A stretch of DNA of 64,000 nt from Cellvibrio fontiphilus_A (GCF_042646205.1 NZ_JBHRTF010000004.1:62001-126000), one strand, 5' to 3'; shown: positions 26,133-35,036, counted from the stretch's first letter. Numbers and translations: made by a program. The notes: generated from the letters alone by a model not told the origin.

Positions 26133-26900
26133 ATGATCAAACAAACACTGGCCACGCAAACTATGTTACCGGCGGATGTGCACCCGCTGCCGCGCAATCC
26201 CGCGGAAAGTAACGAACAATGGCTGCCGCGCGCCTATCAGGATCTGGTATTGGGCGATGGCAGCCAGTGGAGCCTGGTGGTGCTCGCCGGCGGTAAGGAC
26301 GTCGCCTCGTTTCGTCTGCGCGTGGCCCAATCCCATCTGCGTGGCGATATGCTGCCGTCCTACTGGTCTGACTGTGCGCTGCTGAATGTGAATCAGGGCG
26401 ATTTTTCCACTGCGAGTTTTTTTAATTTGCCGCTGTTCCAGCCCGCCCATGCCAGCTACGCGCCCACGCGCAACGGCCTGATTGAATTGCCACTGGCACA
26501 ATTGCCCAGCCAAAAAGATTTTCCCAATTTGGCTCTGCTCGCGATTCCTGTACCCCAGGAAAAAATTCTTGCATCGCTAGCGGATTATCAAAAAGCGCGC
26601 GTCAGTTACGATGCGGTGGAAAATATTTTGCCCTGGCTCGCTTTTGTCTGGGGTGCAGGTAATGCCGCTAATCCGCTAATGCAAAATATCGGTTTCCCTT
26701 CGGCGATGATGCTGAACCAACTCTTTAGTGCCAACGGCTTTGACTTGGCGCCCGGTGTGAACGCCAATTTATCCGCCCCGGAAACTTTTTGGAGCGGCGT
26801 AAAACACTGGCAAGCGTTTTACAGCAACACCCAGGAAAATGGCTTGTTGCCCAAGGCGAGGTTTGTGATTGATCATATGTACGATATTGATGAGCATTAA
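26133..26900 (+). CDS. Conserved-looking hypothetical protein, partner of the PhoD-like gene
   Basis: 255 residues with a good ribosome site (GAGGAAAGG) and no signal peptide or membrane helix. I do not recognise the family. The protein is globular and acidic, with no obvious catalytic motif. Distinct segments are WLPRAYQDLVLGDGSQWSLV near residue 31, QSHLRGDMLPSYWSDCALL near residue 68, and a C-terminal aromatic stretch ETFWSGVKHWQAFYSNTQ. Its 28-base spacing from the PhoD-like gene and the shared terminator suggest the two act together. Confidence 0.7.
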   Translation: MIKQTLATQTMLPADVHPLPRNPAESNEQWLPRAYQDLVLGDGSQWSLVVLAGGKDVASFRLRVAQSHLRGDMLPSYWSDCALLNVNQGDFSTASFFNLPLFQPAHASYAPTRNGLIELPLAQLPSQKDFPNLALLAIPVPQEKILASLADYQKARVSYDAVENILPWLAFVWGAGNAANPLMQNIGFPSAMMLNQLFSANGFDLAPGVNANLSAPETFWSGVKHWQAFYSNTQENGLLPKARFVIDHMYDIDEH

Positions 26901-26939
26901 TGTCGCACCTACAAAATGCTCGCCCTAACACCGGGCAAT

Positions 26940-26975
26940 AAAAAAGCGGAGCTGAAATTTAGTCTCCGCTTTTTT
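26940..26975. terminator. Bidirectional terminator
   Basis: AAAAAAGCGGAG ... CTCCGCTTTTTT with a 12-base loop is flanked by an A-run and a T-run. It lies between the convergent plus-strand hypothetical gene and the minus-strand response-regulator gene. Confidence 0.85.
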
Positions 26976-26995
26976 ATTATCGATTTTGCTGAATT

Positions 26996-28495
26996 TTATT
27001 TGGCTTCCACCAACACCAATTCAATGCGATTATTTTTTTGTGCAATCGCATTCCATTCGCCGGCGAAAAACGTGGGCAGGCGTTCGGGGTATGGCTCTGT
27101 GCCTTCCATCGCGTGAATATCTACGCTCAGGGTGCTGTTAATGCTGCCGGTTAAGTTGCGCAAAATCATTTCGGTTTCGCGGGCGTAGTCGGCGCGCAGG
27201 CGGTCCATGCCGTATAACTCGCTGGAGAGCATGCAGTTGCTCAGGCTGGTTTCATCGGCGGCGAGTTGATCCATGCCGTTTTTATCTTTGCCGATACAGA
27301 AATCGCCAACATAAATACTAATGACCGCCATGCCTTTAAAGCCGCGACTGGCGAGGCGGTGTAACAATTCATGCAGGCGCAGCACAGTGCTGGTGTCTAT
27401 GGTGTACTGGCGAAACGCCAGCGCGCCCTGCTGATTGAATGTCCAGGCCAGATCTTCCAGGTAATTATCGGATTCTGCGGCGGATGTCGGCGCAGCAGTG
27501 AGCTGCGCGTTGGGAGAGGTTGGTTGCGCTGTGCTTTCCGTTGGCAGTTGCGCTGTGCTTTGCGATGCTAGTTGCGCTGCGCTTTGCGATGGTAGTTGTG
27601 CTGCGGGTAATTGGGGCGAGAGTAGCGGTGTTGCTGGCGATGGCATTTGCAACAAACTCTGCAATTGTTCGCTGAGTATTTCCTGTTGCTGTTGTTGCTG
27701 CCCGAGTTGATTTTTAATTTGAATTAAAAAATACAAACTCAGCGCAACCCCAATCACTAACACAAAACCCAACACCCAGCGATTGCCGCTGTTGGATTCA
27801 ACCGGGGCTGCTGGTTCTGCAGCGGCTGGTGGTGTTTGTTGCTGCAAAATATCGCTAAATTCCTGCCGCAAACTTTGCCGCAAGCCCTGCAGCTCGCGCG
27901 ATACCCGCGAGGTAATAAAACGGCGGTTGTCTTCCAAACTGTGTTCCATATGGCTGAGGCGCAGTTCAATATTGCGCGCCTGTTCCATGGCGGCTTGGTT
28001 GGGCGCGCGCCGCTCCAGTTGCGAGCTGGCAGTGGCGGTAACCTTATTTGCGGCCGCAATTAATTCCGGGCTTTCCACGCTGTGGTGTGGGTGATTGTCG
28101 GGCGCGGCGGATTTGGGCAGTGGATAAATATGAATGGTTTCCATCACCCGCGATAAATCCGTGGCGTTGATTCGGTCTTTGCTGACTACATCCAGCGCGC
28201 CCAGTGCACGCGCCTGGCCGGTGTATACATCGCCACTTTTGGAGGTGTACATAATCACCGGAATCATCGCCGTTTCCGGGTGGGATTTAATAATTTGCAG
28301 CGCGCGAAAACCGTCCATGCCCGGCATCAGGTGATCCATAAAAATCACGTCGGGCGAGTGGTGTGCAAGGTAGCGCAGTGCGGCTTCACCGGAGTCGACA
28401 ATATCTATATCGAGCGGGTAGGCGCGCAGCATTTTTTTGAGGCGGTATTGGGCGGTGGTGGAGTCATCCACAATCAGTGCACGTTTACTGGCCAT
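26996..28495 (-). CDS. Membrane-anchored response regulator with an extracytoplasmic C-terminal domain
   Basis: 499 residues. Residues 1-120 are a complete receiver domain: acidic pair in ALIVDDS, phospho-acceptor Asp in VIFMDHLMPGMDG, Thr in VIMYTSKSG and Lys in VVSKD. Residues about 165-225 form a helical, coiled-coil-like segment. One membrane helix follows at about 240-260 (WVLGFVLVIGVALSLYFLI). Next is a low-complexity Gln/Ser/Ala/Pro linker with repeats of the type AQLPSQS, and a C-terminal domain of about 150 residues ending NRIELVLVEAK, loosely like OmpA/MotB domains. The ATG at 28495 is chosen because GAGGGA lies at proper spacing, unlike for the ATG at 28504. Its position next to a phosphatase/kinase gene is suggestive. 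Confidence 0.85.
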   Translation of the reverse strand: MASKRALIVDDSTTAQYRLKKMLRAYPLDIDIVDSGEAALRYLAHHSPDVIFMDHLMPGMDGFRALQIIKSHPETAMIPVIMYTSKSGDVYTGQARALGALDVVSKDRINATDLSRVMETIHIYPLPKSAAPDNHPHHSVESPELIAAANKVTATASSQLERRAPNQAAMEQARNIELRLSHMEHSLEDNRRFITSRVSRELQGLRQSLRQEFSDILQQQTPPAAAEPAAPVESNSGNRWVLGFVLVIGVALSLYFLIQIKNQLGQQQQQQEILSEQLQSLLQMPSPATPLLSPQLPAAQLPSQSAAQLASQSTAQLPTESTAQPTSPNAQLTAAPTSAAESDNYLEDLAWTFNQQGALAFRQYTIDTSTVLRLHELLHRLASRGFKGMAVISIYVGDFCIGKDKNGMDQLAADETSLSNCMLSSELYGMDRLRADYARETEMILRNLTGSINSTLSVDIHAMEGTEPYPERLPTFFAGEWNAIAQKNNRIELVLVEAK

Positions 28496-28597
28496 GACAA
28501 ACATCCCTCTGCGGTGTCGCTGGAATTTTCGAGGTTTATGGTTATTAGTGTTGCGGTCTTATACAGGCGTTTGCAGCAGGCGGGAGCCTAACAGAAA

Positions 28598-28618
28598 ATG
28601 GCCGCACCGGGCGGCCAA
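28598..28618 (-). terminator. Possible terminator between the kinase gene and the response-regulator gene
   Basis: On the minus strand TTGGCCGC-CCGGT-GCGGCCA runs into TTTTC, 67 bases after the phosphatase/kinase stop. The T-run is short. It suggests that the response-regulator gene has its own promoter. A nearby palindrome TTGATCGATCAA (about 28649) is unexplained. Confidence 0.45.
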
Positions 28619-28684
28619 GTTAATCACAGCTTGGAGGGGTTTTGATTGATCGATCAATGAATCCTTGATCGGCTGCTCGCTCGA

Positions 28685-30403
28685 TCAATGCAGGAAGATG
28701 AAGGCTGCGAGGGCTGTCAGCCAGCCGCTAATCGCCAGCACTTTCCATACGCGTTCCGGGTGAGTTTCCAATAGCGGCTGCGAGCGCGCCACCAGCCAGT
28801 CGGGGTTGGGGCGTTTTAAATCCTGTAACCATTCGGAGAGTGCTTGATAGCGGTGGTTGGGGTTGATGCTGAGCGCTTTTTCCAGTGCGCGATCCAACCA
28901 GTAGGGTACAAGCGGATTAAATTTCATCGCCGAAATATATTTCAATTTCTGGAAGCTTTTTAAGTCCATCGCCTTGCTGTAGCCACTGCCGTAGGGCTGT
29001 TTGCCGGTGAGCATTTCATACAGCAATACCGCGAGTGAAAACTGGTCCGAGGCTTCGCTGGTGCTGCCGCCGTAGCGGTATTCCGGCGCGGAGTAATCCA
29101 GCGTGCCCAATACCAGGTCGCGTTCAATCGGCGCGCCGGCCTCTTGCACGCCGGCCACCCAGCAGGAGCCAAAATCCACAATCACCGGGCCTTTGCCGCT
29201 AATCACTATGTTGTCCGGTTTTAGATCCTGATGCAGGGTTTCCTTGCGATGAAAGGCGCGTATGCCGCGAATCAAACCCTCGGTGAGTTCCACCGCATCG
29301 AGTATGGCTAAAACCCCGCGCTCTTTTAATAACTGGGTGAGCGTGGGGCCGGCAATATATTCAGTGAGGTAGTACAAACAGGAGCGCGCTTCCGGGGCGG
29401 GAATAACCCGCACTACGCCGGTGCTTTGAATGCGCGCACCGATCCAGGCTTCCATCACAAAACGTTCGATGTAGGCTTTATCGTCCTGATAAATAACCGA
29501 GGGTGTTTTCATCACCAGCAAGTGTTTTTTTTCATCCTCCACCAAGTACACCTGGCTGCGTGTTGATTCGTGCAGGATTTTTTTAATGGTTAAACCATCG
29601 ATACTTTGGCCCGGTGAAAACACTGGCGGAAAAGGCAGGCGCGATAATACCTGCACCGCATCGGTTTGCCCGGCGGTACCCAAATTGTCGATGCGCAGCG
29701 CCTGAATGCTCAGGTTGTCTTCACTCTTGTGTTGCAATGCCAGAGGCAGGGCTTGATTTACCAGCGCATCCAGATTGTGTTGTTCGGCAATAATCAGCGC
29801 TTTGAATTCGGCGGGCGGAATATGCTCGTGAATGCCATCGCTGGATAAAATAAAAATATCGCCGCGCTGCAATTCCAAGCTGTGCATATCCACTTCCAGG
29901 TAGGGATCGGCACCCATGGCGCGGCTTAAATGGGTGGTGTGTTTGTCGATGCGTTGGGTGTGGTCGCGGGTGAGTAATTCCAGATTGTTTTCGCGCAGGC
30001 GGTACACGCGGGTATCGCCCACGTGAAAAATAAAACCGCTGTCGCCTTTTAAAATTAACGCCGAAAAGGTGGTGAGGTAGCCCTCGCCATAAATGGAATT
30101 CTGGCTGCGCCCCCACAAGCTGGAGTTCAAACTTTGGATCACGCGCATCGCCGATTGCTGGGTGCGCCAGGTGTCGGGGGTGGCGTAATAGTCGCTGAGG
30201 AAACCGGCAATCGCGGTCTGGCTGGCTTCACGTGCAGCCGTGCTGCTGCTCACCCCATCGGCAATCGCAATGGCGATGCCTTTGGTGGTGAGTAAATTGC
30301 CTTCGGGAATGCGTGCGCCTACCGTATCCTGATTTTCCGGCTTACGGCCTGCGTCACTTTTTTGTGCGAAGGAAATTTGCAGTACTGATTGCAGGTGATC
30401 CAT
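28685..30403 (-). CDS. Bifunctional PP2C phosphatase / Ser-Thr protein kinase
   Basis: 572 residues. The N-terminal half (about 8-240) is a PP2C-type phosphatase with metal ligands in PENQD, IADGVSSS, LSSDGI and SEDNLSIQ. The C-terminal half (about 265-530) is a protein kinase: Lys in LLVMKTP, catalytic loop HQDLKPDNI (Gln instead of Arg, a non-RD form), DFGSCW, and APEYRYGG. The Gly-rich loop is degenerate (ILHESTRSQVYLV). A C-terminal membrane helix (about 550-571) anchors it. It overlaps the nitrate transporter stop by one base. The same pairing occurs with nitrate assimilation genes in Pseudomonas, so a role in controlling nitrate uptake is likely, but its substrate is not known. Confidence 0.92.
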   Translation of the reverse strand: MDHLQSVLQISFAQKSDAGRKPENQDTVGARIPEGNLLTTKGIAIAIADGVSSSTAAREASQTAIAGFLSDYYATPDTWRTQQSAMRVIQSLNSSLWGRSQNSIYGEGYLTTFSALILKGDSGFIFHVGDTRVYRLRENNLELLTRDHTQRIDKHTTHLSRAMGADPYLEVDMHSLELQRGDIFILSSDGIHEHIPPAEFKALIIAEQHNLDALVNQALPLALQHKSEDNLSIQALRIDNLGTAGQTDAVQVLSRLPFPPVFSPGQSIDGLTIKKILHESTRSQVYLVEDEKKHLLVMKTPSVIYQDDKAYIERFVMEAWIGARIQSTGVVRVIPAPEARSCLYYLTEYIAGPTLTQLLKERGVLAILDAVELTEGLIRGIRAFHRKETLHQDLKPDNIVISGKGPVIVDFGSCWVAGVQEAGAPIERDLVLGTLDYSAPEYRYGGSTSEASDQFSLAVLLYEMLTGKQPYGSGYSKAMDLKSFQKLKYISAMKFNPLVPYWLDRALEKALSINPNHRYQALSEWLQDLKRPNPDWLVARSQPLLETHPERVWKVLAISGWLTALAAFIFLH

Positions 30404-31881
30404 TAACTCACTTCAATTTTATGCAGTGAACCATCTTCATTGACTTCAACCGTATGCCCCTTGGGTTCTTTCAGAAATTGCACAAATACCAGCCCAATCG
30501 CAGCGGCACCGGCGAGCATCCAGAAAAACATTTGGGTGTCGATGAACGTATTCATGGTCAAAAAGAAGAGTGCACCCACGTTACCGTAAGCACCGGCAAG
30601 GCCCGCAATTTGGCCAGTCATGCGGCGTTTGATTAAGGGTACAACCGCAAACACAGCGCCACAACCGGCTTGCACAAACAGCGAGCAAATAAACACGGCG
30701 GTAAATGCAAGGTAGAGCGGCCAGCTGGCGTTAATTTGTGACAGCAGCAAATAACCTACACTCACGCCCGCGAGAATAATACTCATGCTAAAGCGGCGAC
30801 CAAATTTATCGCTCACCCAACCGCCGCCGGGGCGCGCCACCAAATTCATAAAGGCGAAAGAACCGCCCAGCATCGCCGCCTGGGTTACGCTCAGGCCTTC
30901 AAAGGTGGTCATAAAAAACGCCGGCAATACCGATACCACCGCAATTTCCGAACCGAAGGTTGCAAGGTAGGCCCAGCTTAAAATCGCCACTTGTTTAAAT
31001 TCATATTTATCGTGTTCGGCTACGCTGCCTTTTTTCAGCATGTCTTTATTGACGCGATAAATTTGCGAGAACTGGAAGACAAAGAGCGCAAACAATACAG
31101 CGTATAAAATGTAAGTTGTTGCGGTGCTTAATAAGGCCAAATTGGTAGGCGACATTTTCCACGCGAGTACCGCGAGGATCAAATACATAGGCACGTTCAT
31201 CAGCAGGTAAAAAACAAAATCTTTGCGATTACTCACTTCCAAACCGCCAGATTTTTTTGGTTTGAAATAGGTGGAACCTTTGGGGGTATTGCGCACGCTG
31301 GCATAAAACGCCACGCCATAAATCATCGCGATAATCGCCGCAGTGCCCATGGCATAACGCCAGCCGTCTTCACCGCCGTAAACATGAATCGCTAAAAACG
31401 GCAGGGTAAAACCAGCCGCTGCAGCACCAAAGTTACCCCAACCACCGTAAATGCCTTCGGCCAAACCAACCTGGCGTGCAGGGAACCATTCGCTCACCAA
31501 ACGAATACCAATTACAAAACCGGCGCCGACAAAACCGAGTAAAAAACGAAACAGTGCGAGCTGTTCAAAACTTTGGGCACAGGCAAATGCAATTAATAAA
31601 GCGCCGGAGAAAATCAGCAGTGCCGAATAAATTGCGCGCGGGCCAAATTTATCCACCAGGCTGCCCACCACAATACGTGCAGGAATAGTCAGTGCAACGT
31701 TGAGCGTTAATAGCGCGGCCCATTGTTGTGGTGTCATCGCAAAGGAGGCGGTGATGAGTGGTTTTAGCGGCGGCAAGCTAAACCACATCACAAAGGTGAG
31801 AAAAAACGCGAACCAGGTGAAGTGCAGGGTCGCTACAGATTTATTGGAAAAATCCAACAGGGGGAAACGATAAGTGCTCAT
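30403..31881 (-). CDS. nasA: Nitrate transporter, NarK/NasA-type MFS permease
   Basis: 492-residue inner-membrane permease with about 12 helices. The nitrate/nitrite porter signatures are present: AGFVIGIRLVSEWFPARQVGLAEGIYGGWGNFGAA in the first half (helix 5 with its conserved Arg) and GQIAGLAGAYGNVGALFF in the second. The ATG at 31881 (MSTYRFPLLDFS) is chosen to match family length. An in-frame ATG at 31932 would add 17 residues; neither has a strong ribosome site. It is followed with a one-base overlap by the phosphatase/kinase gene. A sigma-54-type promoter lies upstream, pointing to nitrogen control. Confidence 0.92.
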   Translation of the reverse strand: MSTYRFPLLDFSNKSVATLHFTWFAFFLTFVMWFSLPPLKPLITASFAMTPQQWAALLTLNVALTIPARIVVGSLVDKFGPRAIYSALLIFSGALLIAFACAQSFEQLALFRFLLGFVGAGFVIGIRLVSEWFPARQVGLAEGIYGGWGNFGAAAAGFTLPFLAIHVYGGEDGWRYAMGTAAIIAMIYGVAFYASVRNTPKGSTYFKPKKSGGLEVSNRKDFVFYLLMNVPMYLILAVLAWKMSPTNLALLSTATTYILYAVLFALFVFQFSQIYRVNKDMLKKGSVAEHDKYEFKQVAILSWAYLATFGSEIAVVSVLPAFFMTTFEGLSVTQAAMLGGSFAFMNLVARPGGGWVSDKFGRRFSMSIILAGVSVGYLLLSQINASWPLYLAFTAVFICSLFVQAGCGAVFAVVPLIKRRMTGQIAGLAGAYGNVGALFFLTMNTFIDTQMFFWMLAGAAAIGLVFVQFLKEPKGHTVEVNEDGSLHKIEVS

Positions 31882-31974
31882 GGAAGATCGCCCAAGCCAG
31901 TTAGGAAAATAAAATGTCGCAGCGATTTCCATTTTGGTGCGTCATGGTTTTTCGGTGCGAGTTAAGCGGGCTTT

Positions 31975-31992
31975 TGCAACGGCTATGCCAAT
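31975..31992 (-). promoter_or_regulatory. Sigma-54 (RpoN) promoter of nasA
   Basis: On the minus strand TTGGCATAGCCGTTGC has GG and GC exactly 10 bases apart, the sigma-54 -24/-12 geometry (consensus TGGCACG-N4-TTGC). The expected start point near 31964 lies upstream of both candidate nasA start codons. NtrC control would be typical for nitrate assimilation, but I found no clean NtrC site upstream. Confidence 0.72.
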
Positions 31993-32241
31993 ACGAAAAT
32001 AGTGCGAGATTTCTATCGCTTGCTGCACTCATGTGCGCTACTGGTGCTTTCGTTGCACCGGTTTATGCTCCAATAAAATGCTGCACACTGAGTTTTTGTG
32101 AATTAATGGTGCATTTTGTCTGCCCCTGAAATGCGCAGTAAGCAAAGACTGCCGGGCTTTTATTGCGCAATGGCTTTGTGTTATCTATGCCCAACCACTA
32201 CAGCGGCTCTGGCAGATAGTTAACAATACAAAGAGGTCGCT

Positions 32242-33144
32242 ATGAAAAATGTCTTATTTAGGTTTGTCTATTCGCAAGCACTTTCACTCCTGGCGCTTGC
32301 GAGCTGCGCCAGCGCACAAACCACCGATTATGTGGGCGATGGCGTCTTCACCCAGGGCATAGAAGGCCCGGCGGTGGATGCGCAAGGCCGTTTATATGCC
32401 GTGAATTTTGCCCAAGAGGGCACCATCGGGGTTGTTGATCAACCACACAATGCGCAGCTATTTGTCACGCTGCCAGAAGGCAGTACCGGCAACGGTATTC
32501 GGTTTGGTCGCGATGGCGCTATCTATGTGGCGGATTACACCGGTCACAATGTTTTAAAAATCGACCCAACAACCAAAGCGATTAGTGTGCATGCCCACAG
32601 CGCGCAAATGAATCAACCCAACGATATCGCCATCGCTAAATCCGGCGTGATTTATGCCAGCGACCCCAAGTGGGCAGACGGCACCGGCAACCTTTGGATG
32701 ATCTCCCCCGCCGGCAAGGTCAGCCTGCTTGAGGCCAATATGGGCACTACCAACGGCGTCGAAGTGAGTGCGGATGAGCAACACCTCTATGTGAACGAAA
32801 GTGTGCAGCGCCGGGTATGGAAGTACGACATAGATAAAACCACCGGCGCCCCAAGCAACAAACGCCTGTTGATGGAGTTTGCCGATCACGGGCTGGACGG
32901 CATGCGCAGCGATGTACTCGGTAATTTGTATATCGCTCGCTACGGTGCAGGAGAAGTCGCGGTGGTATCACCCCATGGCACCCTGCTGCAGCGCATCAAA
33001 CTCAAGGGCCAAAAGCCCACCAATGTCGCCTTTGGTGGGGTAGATGGTAAAACCGTCTATGTGACCCTGCAGGATCGCGGTGCGATAGAAACCTTCCGCA
33101 GCGAACAGGCCGGGCGCGAGTGGCAGTTGCTGCGGGCTAAATGA
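32242..33144 (+). CDS. Exported SMP-30/gluconolactonase-like beta-propeller protein
   Basis: 300 residues with a signal sequence ending SCASAQ. LASC could be a lipobox, but cleavage after ASA is equally possible. The mature chain follows the SMP-30/LRE-like six-bladed propeller pattern: EGPAVDAQGRLYAVNF, NGIRFGRDGAIYVADYTGHN, PNDIAIAKSGVIYASDP, TNGVEVSADEQHLYVNES and LDGMRSDVLGNLYIARYG. Metal-binding residues of lactonases (Glu near the N terminus, Asn, and Asp in DGMRSD) appear retained. Reaction is probably sugar-lactone hydrolysis, unproven. Its 3' end overlaps the convergent lipoprotein gene by 8 bases. About 310-360 bases upstream hold the nasA promoter and no other gene. Confidence 0.85.
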   Translation: MKNVLFRFVYSQALSLLALASCASAQTTDYVGDGVFTQGIEGPAVDAQGRLYAVNFAQEGTIGVVDQPHNAQLFVTLPEGSTGNGIRFGRDGAIYVADYTGHNVLKIDPTTKAISVHAHSAQMNQPNDIAIAKSGVIYASDPKWADGTGNLWMISPAGKVSLLEANMGTTNGVEVSADEQHLYVNESVQRRVWKYDIDKTTGAPSNKRLLMEFADHGLDGMRSDVLGNLYIARYGAGEVAVVSPHGTLLQRIKLKGQKPTNVAFGGVDGKTVYVTLQDRGAIETFRSEQAGREWQLLRAK

Positions 33145-33625
33145 TCGTTTGGGTGGTGTCGGCGTCGTAGCTGTTTTTCTCCGGGCGCACGCCGCGCCCC
33201 ATTTGGATTTCCAGCAGTACCAGGGTGAAAACCTCATCACCAAACGGGTCTTCATTAGGTCGCTCATAGCGTGTGCTGCGGCAGCCGAGCAGGCCACAAC
33301 GGCGCTGGGTAATGGTCTCGCGGCGAGCGGGAAACGCCGGTTCATCCTCCAGCCGGCGTTGGGTTTTTTTAATTACCACAAACCAGTCATAACCTTGTTG
33401 CAATGTCAGTTCAGCAGCGCGTCGCAGTGCGTAGCGCTCAGCAGTAGCGCGCTGTTGGCCGCGCAACTTGAACTGTACCCGATAGTGGGTTTCGCCCAGC
33501 GCCAGTTCTTTATAGCCAGTGCCATCGCCCTTGGCGGGTTGATAGTGGCGATCTTGTTGTTGGCTCCCTTGGCTGGCGCAGCCAGTGAGCAATACCAGCA
33601 AACACAACACAATCAGTGATTTCAT
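33137..33625 (-). CDS. CC0125/CC1285-type lipoprotein in the ECF operon
   Basis: 162 residues from the internal ATG (MKSLIVLCLLVLLTGCA), which gives a lipobox LTGC; the longer frame from 33727 runs into the upstream gene. The mature part has the pattern GTGYKELALGETHYRVQFKL, then RYALRRAAELTLQQGYDWFVV, recognised from the CC0125/CC1285 lipoprotein family of unknown function. It is 40 bases after the anti-sigma factor gene and probably the third gene of that operon. It overlaps the convergent SMP-30-like gene by 8 bases. Confidence 0.82.
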   Translation of the reverse strand: MKSLIVLCLLVLLTGCASQGSQQQDRHYQPAKGDGTGYKELALGETHYRVQFKLRGQQRATAERYALRRAAELTLQQGYDWFVVIKKTQRRLEDEPAFPARRETITQRRCGLLGCRSTRYERPNEDPFGDEVFTLVLLEIQMGRGVRPEKNSYDADTTQTII

Positions 33626-33665
33626 CTTGCCAATCTCCTGTGTTTGGCGAGCGCAGCGCCGGTGG

Positions 33666-34436
33666 TTAAGGGGCGCTGCGCCAGTGGTTTTTGATCGCTG
33701 CCGCTTCGGCTGCTGCATCAAAGGCATCGCCCTGCATCATGTTATCCAGGGCGTTTTCAATCAGTATATGGTCACTGCCGCTGGCGGTTTGGTAATCATC
33801 TGCCGCTGGTCTGGCCTGGCTGTGCACACTCAGGGTTAATTGCCATTGGTTGTCGCGGCGGCAGGCGATATTTTCAGCGCTGCTAGTGCGGCTGGATAAA
33901 TGGAACTGGCGACAGTAATCGCCCACCTGATCGATAAAACTCAGGCGCGGTATAAGCTCACTGCCATCGGCCAGTGCACGCTGCTCGCCACTGCGGGTGG
34001 TATCCAGCGCTTGGGCGATGGCATTCCAGTTATCGCTGCTACCGGTATTGCCCGGCAATAATTGCGCGGCACCAAAACCAATCACCAGCGCCACCGAGGC
34101 GGCCATGGCTGCGTGTTGCTGCAGGCTGCGCTGCATGCGGCGCCACAGCGGGAAGGTGATGACGTTGTTGGTTGGCTGCTCGTCGCTTACTTGTGGCTCG
34201 TCACTTAAAAGGCGGGTGATGGCCTCCGGCATGGGTTGTTCATCAATGCGGCGATAGTGGCTGGCCACCCGTGTATCCACCATGGCTAACTCTGCCAGGC
34301 GATTGGCGAGGTTTTCGTCGCGGCTGATCTGCTCGCGCATAGCCTCCATTTCTGCGGCGGGCAGCTCGGCATCCAAAAAGGCGGAGAGCTGTTCATCGGA
34401 CACTTGCTGGGGTGACGGTTGATTCAAAACACTCAT
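33666..34436 (-). CDS. Anti-sigma factor, membrane-anchored
   Basis: 256 residues. The cytoplasmic N-terminal half (VSDEQLSAFLDAELPAAEME) is the typical anti-sigma domain opening, with helical sequence to about residue 90. A membrane helix follows near residues 107-127 (AAMAASVALVIGFGAAQLL), then an extracytoplasmic domain. It starts 10 bases after the ECF sigma gene and should bind that sigma factor until an envelope signal releases it. No zinc-binding HxxxCxxC motif is visible. Confidence 0.87.
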   Translation of the reverse strand: MSVLNQPSPQQVSDEQLSAFLDAELPAAEMEAMREQISRDENLANRLAELAMVDTRVASHYRRIDEQPMPEAITRLLSDEPQVSDEQPTNNVITFPLWRRMQRSLQQHAAMAASVALVIGFGAAQLLPGNTGSSDNWNAIAQALDTTRSGEQRALADGSELIPRLSFIDQVGDYCRQFHLSSRTSSAENIACRRDNQWQLTLSVHSQARPAADDYQTASGSDHILIENALDNMMQGDAFDAAAEAAAIKNHWRSAP

Positions 34437-34446
34437 GGCGGATTCC

Positions 34447-34968
34447 TCACGCGCCTTCAGCGGCGGGCGGTTGTTCGGGATTTAAAAATCGACACAGGGC
34501 GATACGCGCCCGGGCTAACCGGCTCATTACCGTGCCGGTGGGAATGCTCAGGGTGTCGGCCACCTCCTTGTAGGACATACCCTCCAGCGCCACCAGTGAA
34601 ATAATCGTGCGCTGGTCGTCGGGCAATTGCTGCATCGCGGCATCCACCTCCGTCAGGGCGATCTGGTCTTCAATCGCTTGTGCGCCATCGGCCACCGGCT
34701 CCTCGCTGTCCTCAATGGCGTAGTTAAGGTGCTGGCGAACCTTGCGCGCGCGGTACTCATCAATCCAAATATTGCGGCACACGCGAAAGGCCCATTTGGC
34801 CAACTCAATATCCTCGGGCACACCACGGCTCAGCAATCGCTCAAGGGTATTTTGCAATAAGTCGTCGGCATCGGCGGGGGAACCGGTGAGCGAGTAGGCA
34901 AAACGCCGTAAGGCGGGCGCGAGTTGGGTTAATTCCTGTTTCATGGCGATACTGGTGTCGGTCTTCAT
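34447..34968 (-). CDS. ECF-family RNA polymerase sigma factor
   Basis: 173 residues from the ATG at 34968 (MKTDTSIAMKQEL). The ORF could extend to 35100, but the predicted promoter lies inside that extension, which argues against it. A second ATG at 34944 is also possible. Region 2 is ALRRFAYSLTGSPADADDLL through LAKWAFRVCRNIWIDEYRAR. Region 4 is LPDDQRTIISLVALEGMSYK followed by EVADTLSIPTGTVMSRLARAR. The anti-sigma gene follows after 10 bases. The sequence GGAAT-N16-CGTT upstream suggests it directs its own transcription. Confidence 0.92.
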   Translation of the reverse strand: MKTDTSIAMKQELTQLAPALRRFAYSLTGSPADADDLLQNTLERLLSRGVPEDIELAKWAFRVCRNIWIDEYRARKVRQHLNYAIEDSEEPVADGAQAIEDQIALTEVDAAMQQLPDDQRTIISLVALEGMSYKEVADTLSIPTGTVMSRLARARIALCRFLNPEQPPAAEGA

Positions 34969-35036
34969 AGGCGCTGATTTCAGGTCTGGTGTTGGGGGCT
35001 CGTTTGAGGAGTAGTTTTTGGTGCTCTTATCCAGTA

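Noticed and set aside
32000..32130. Possible NtrC sites (repeated GTGC and GCAC words) upstream of the nasA promoter
   Set aside because: None has the GCAC-N9-GTGC spacing of known NtrC sites; the words do not form a full site.
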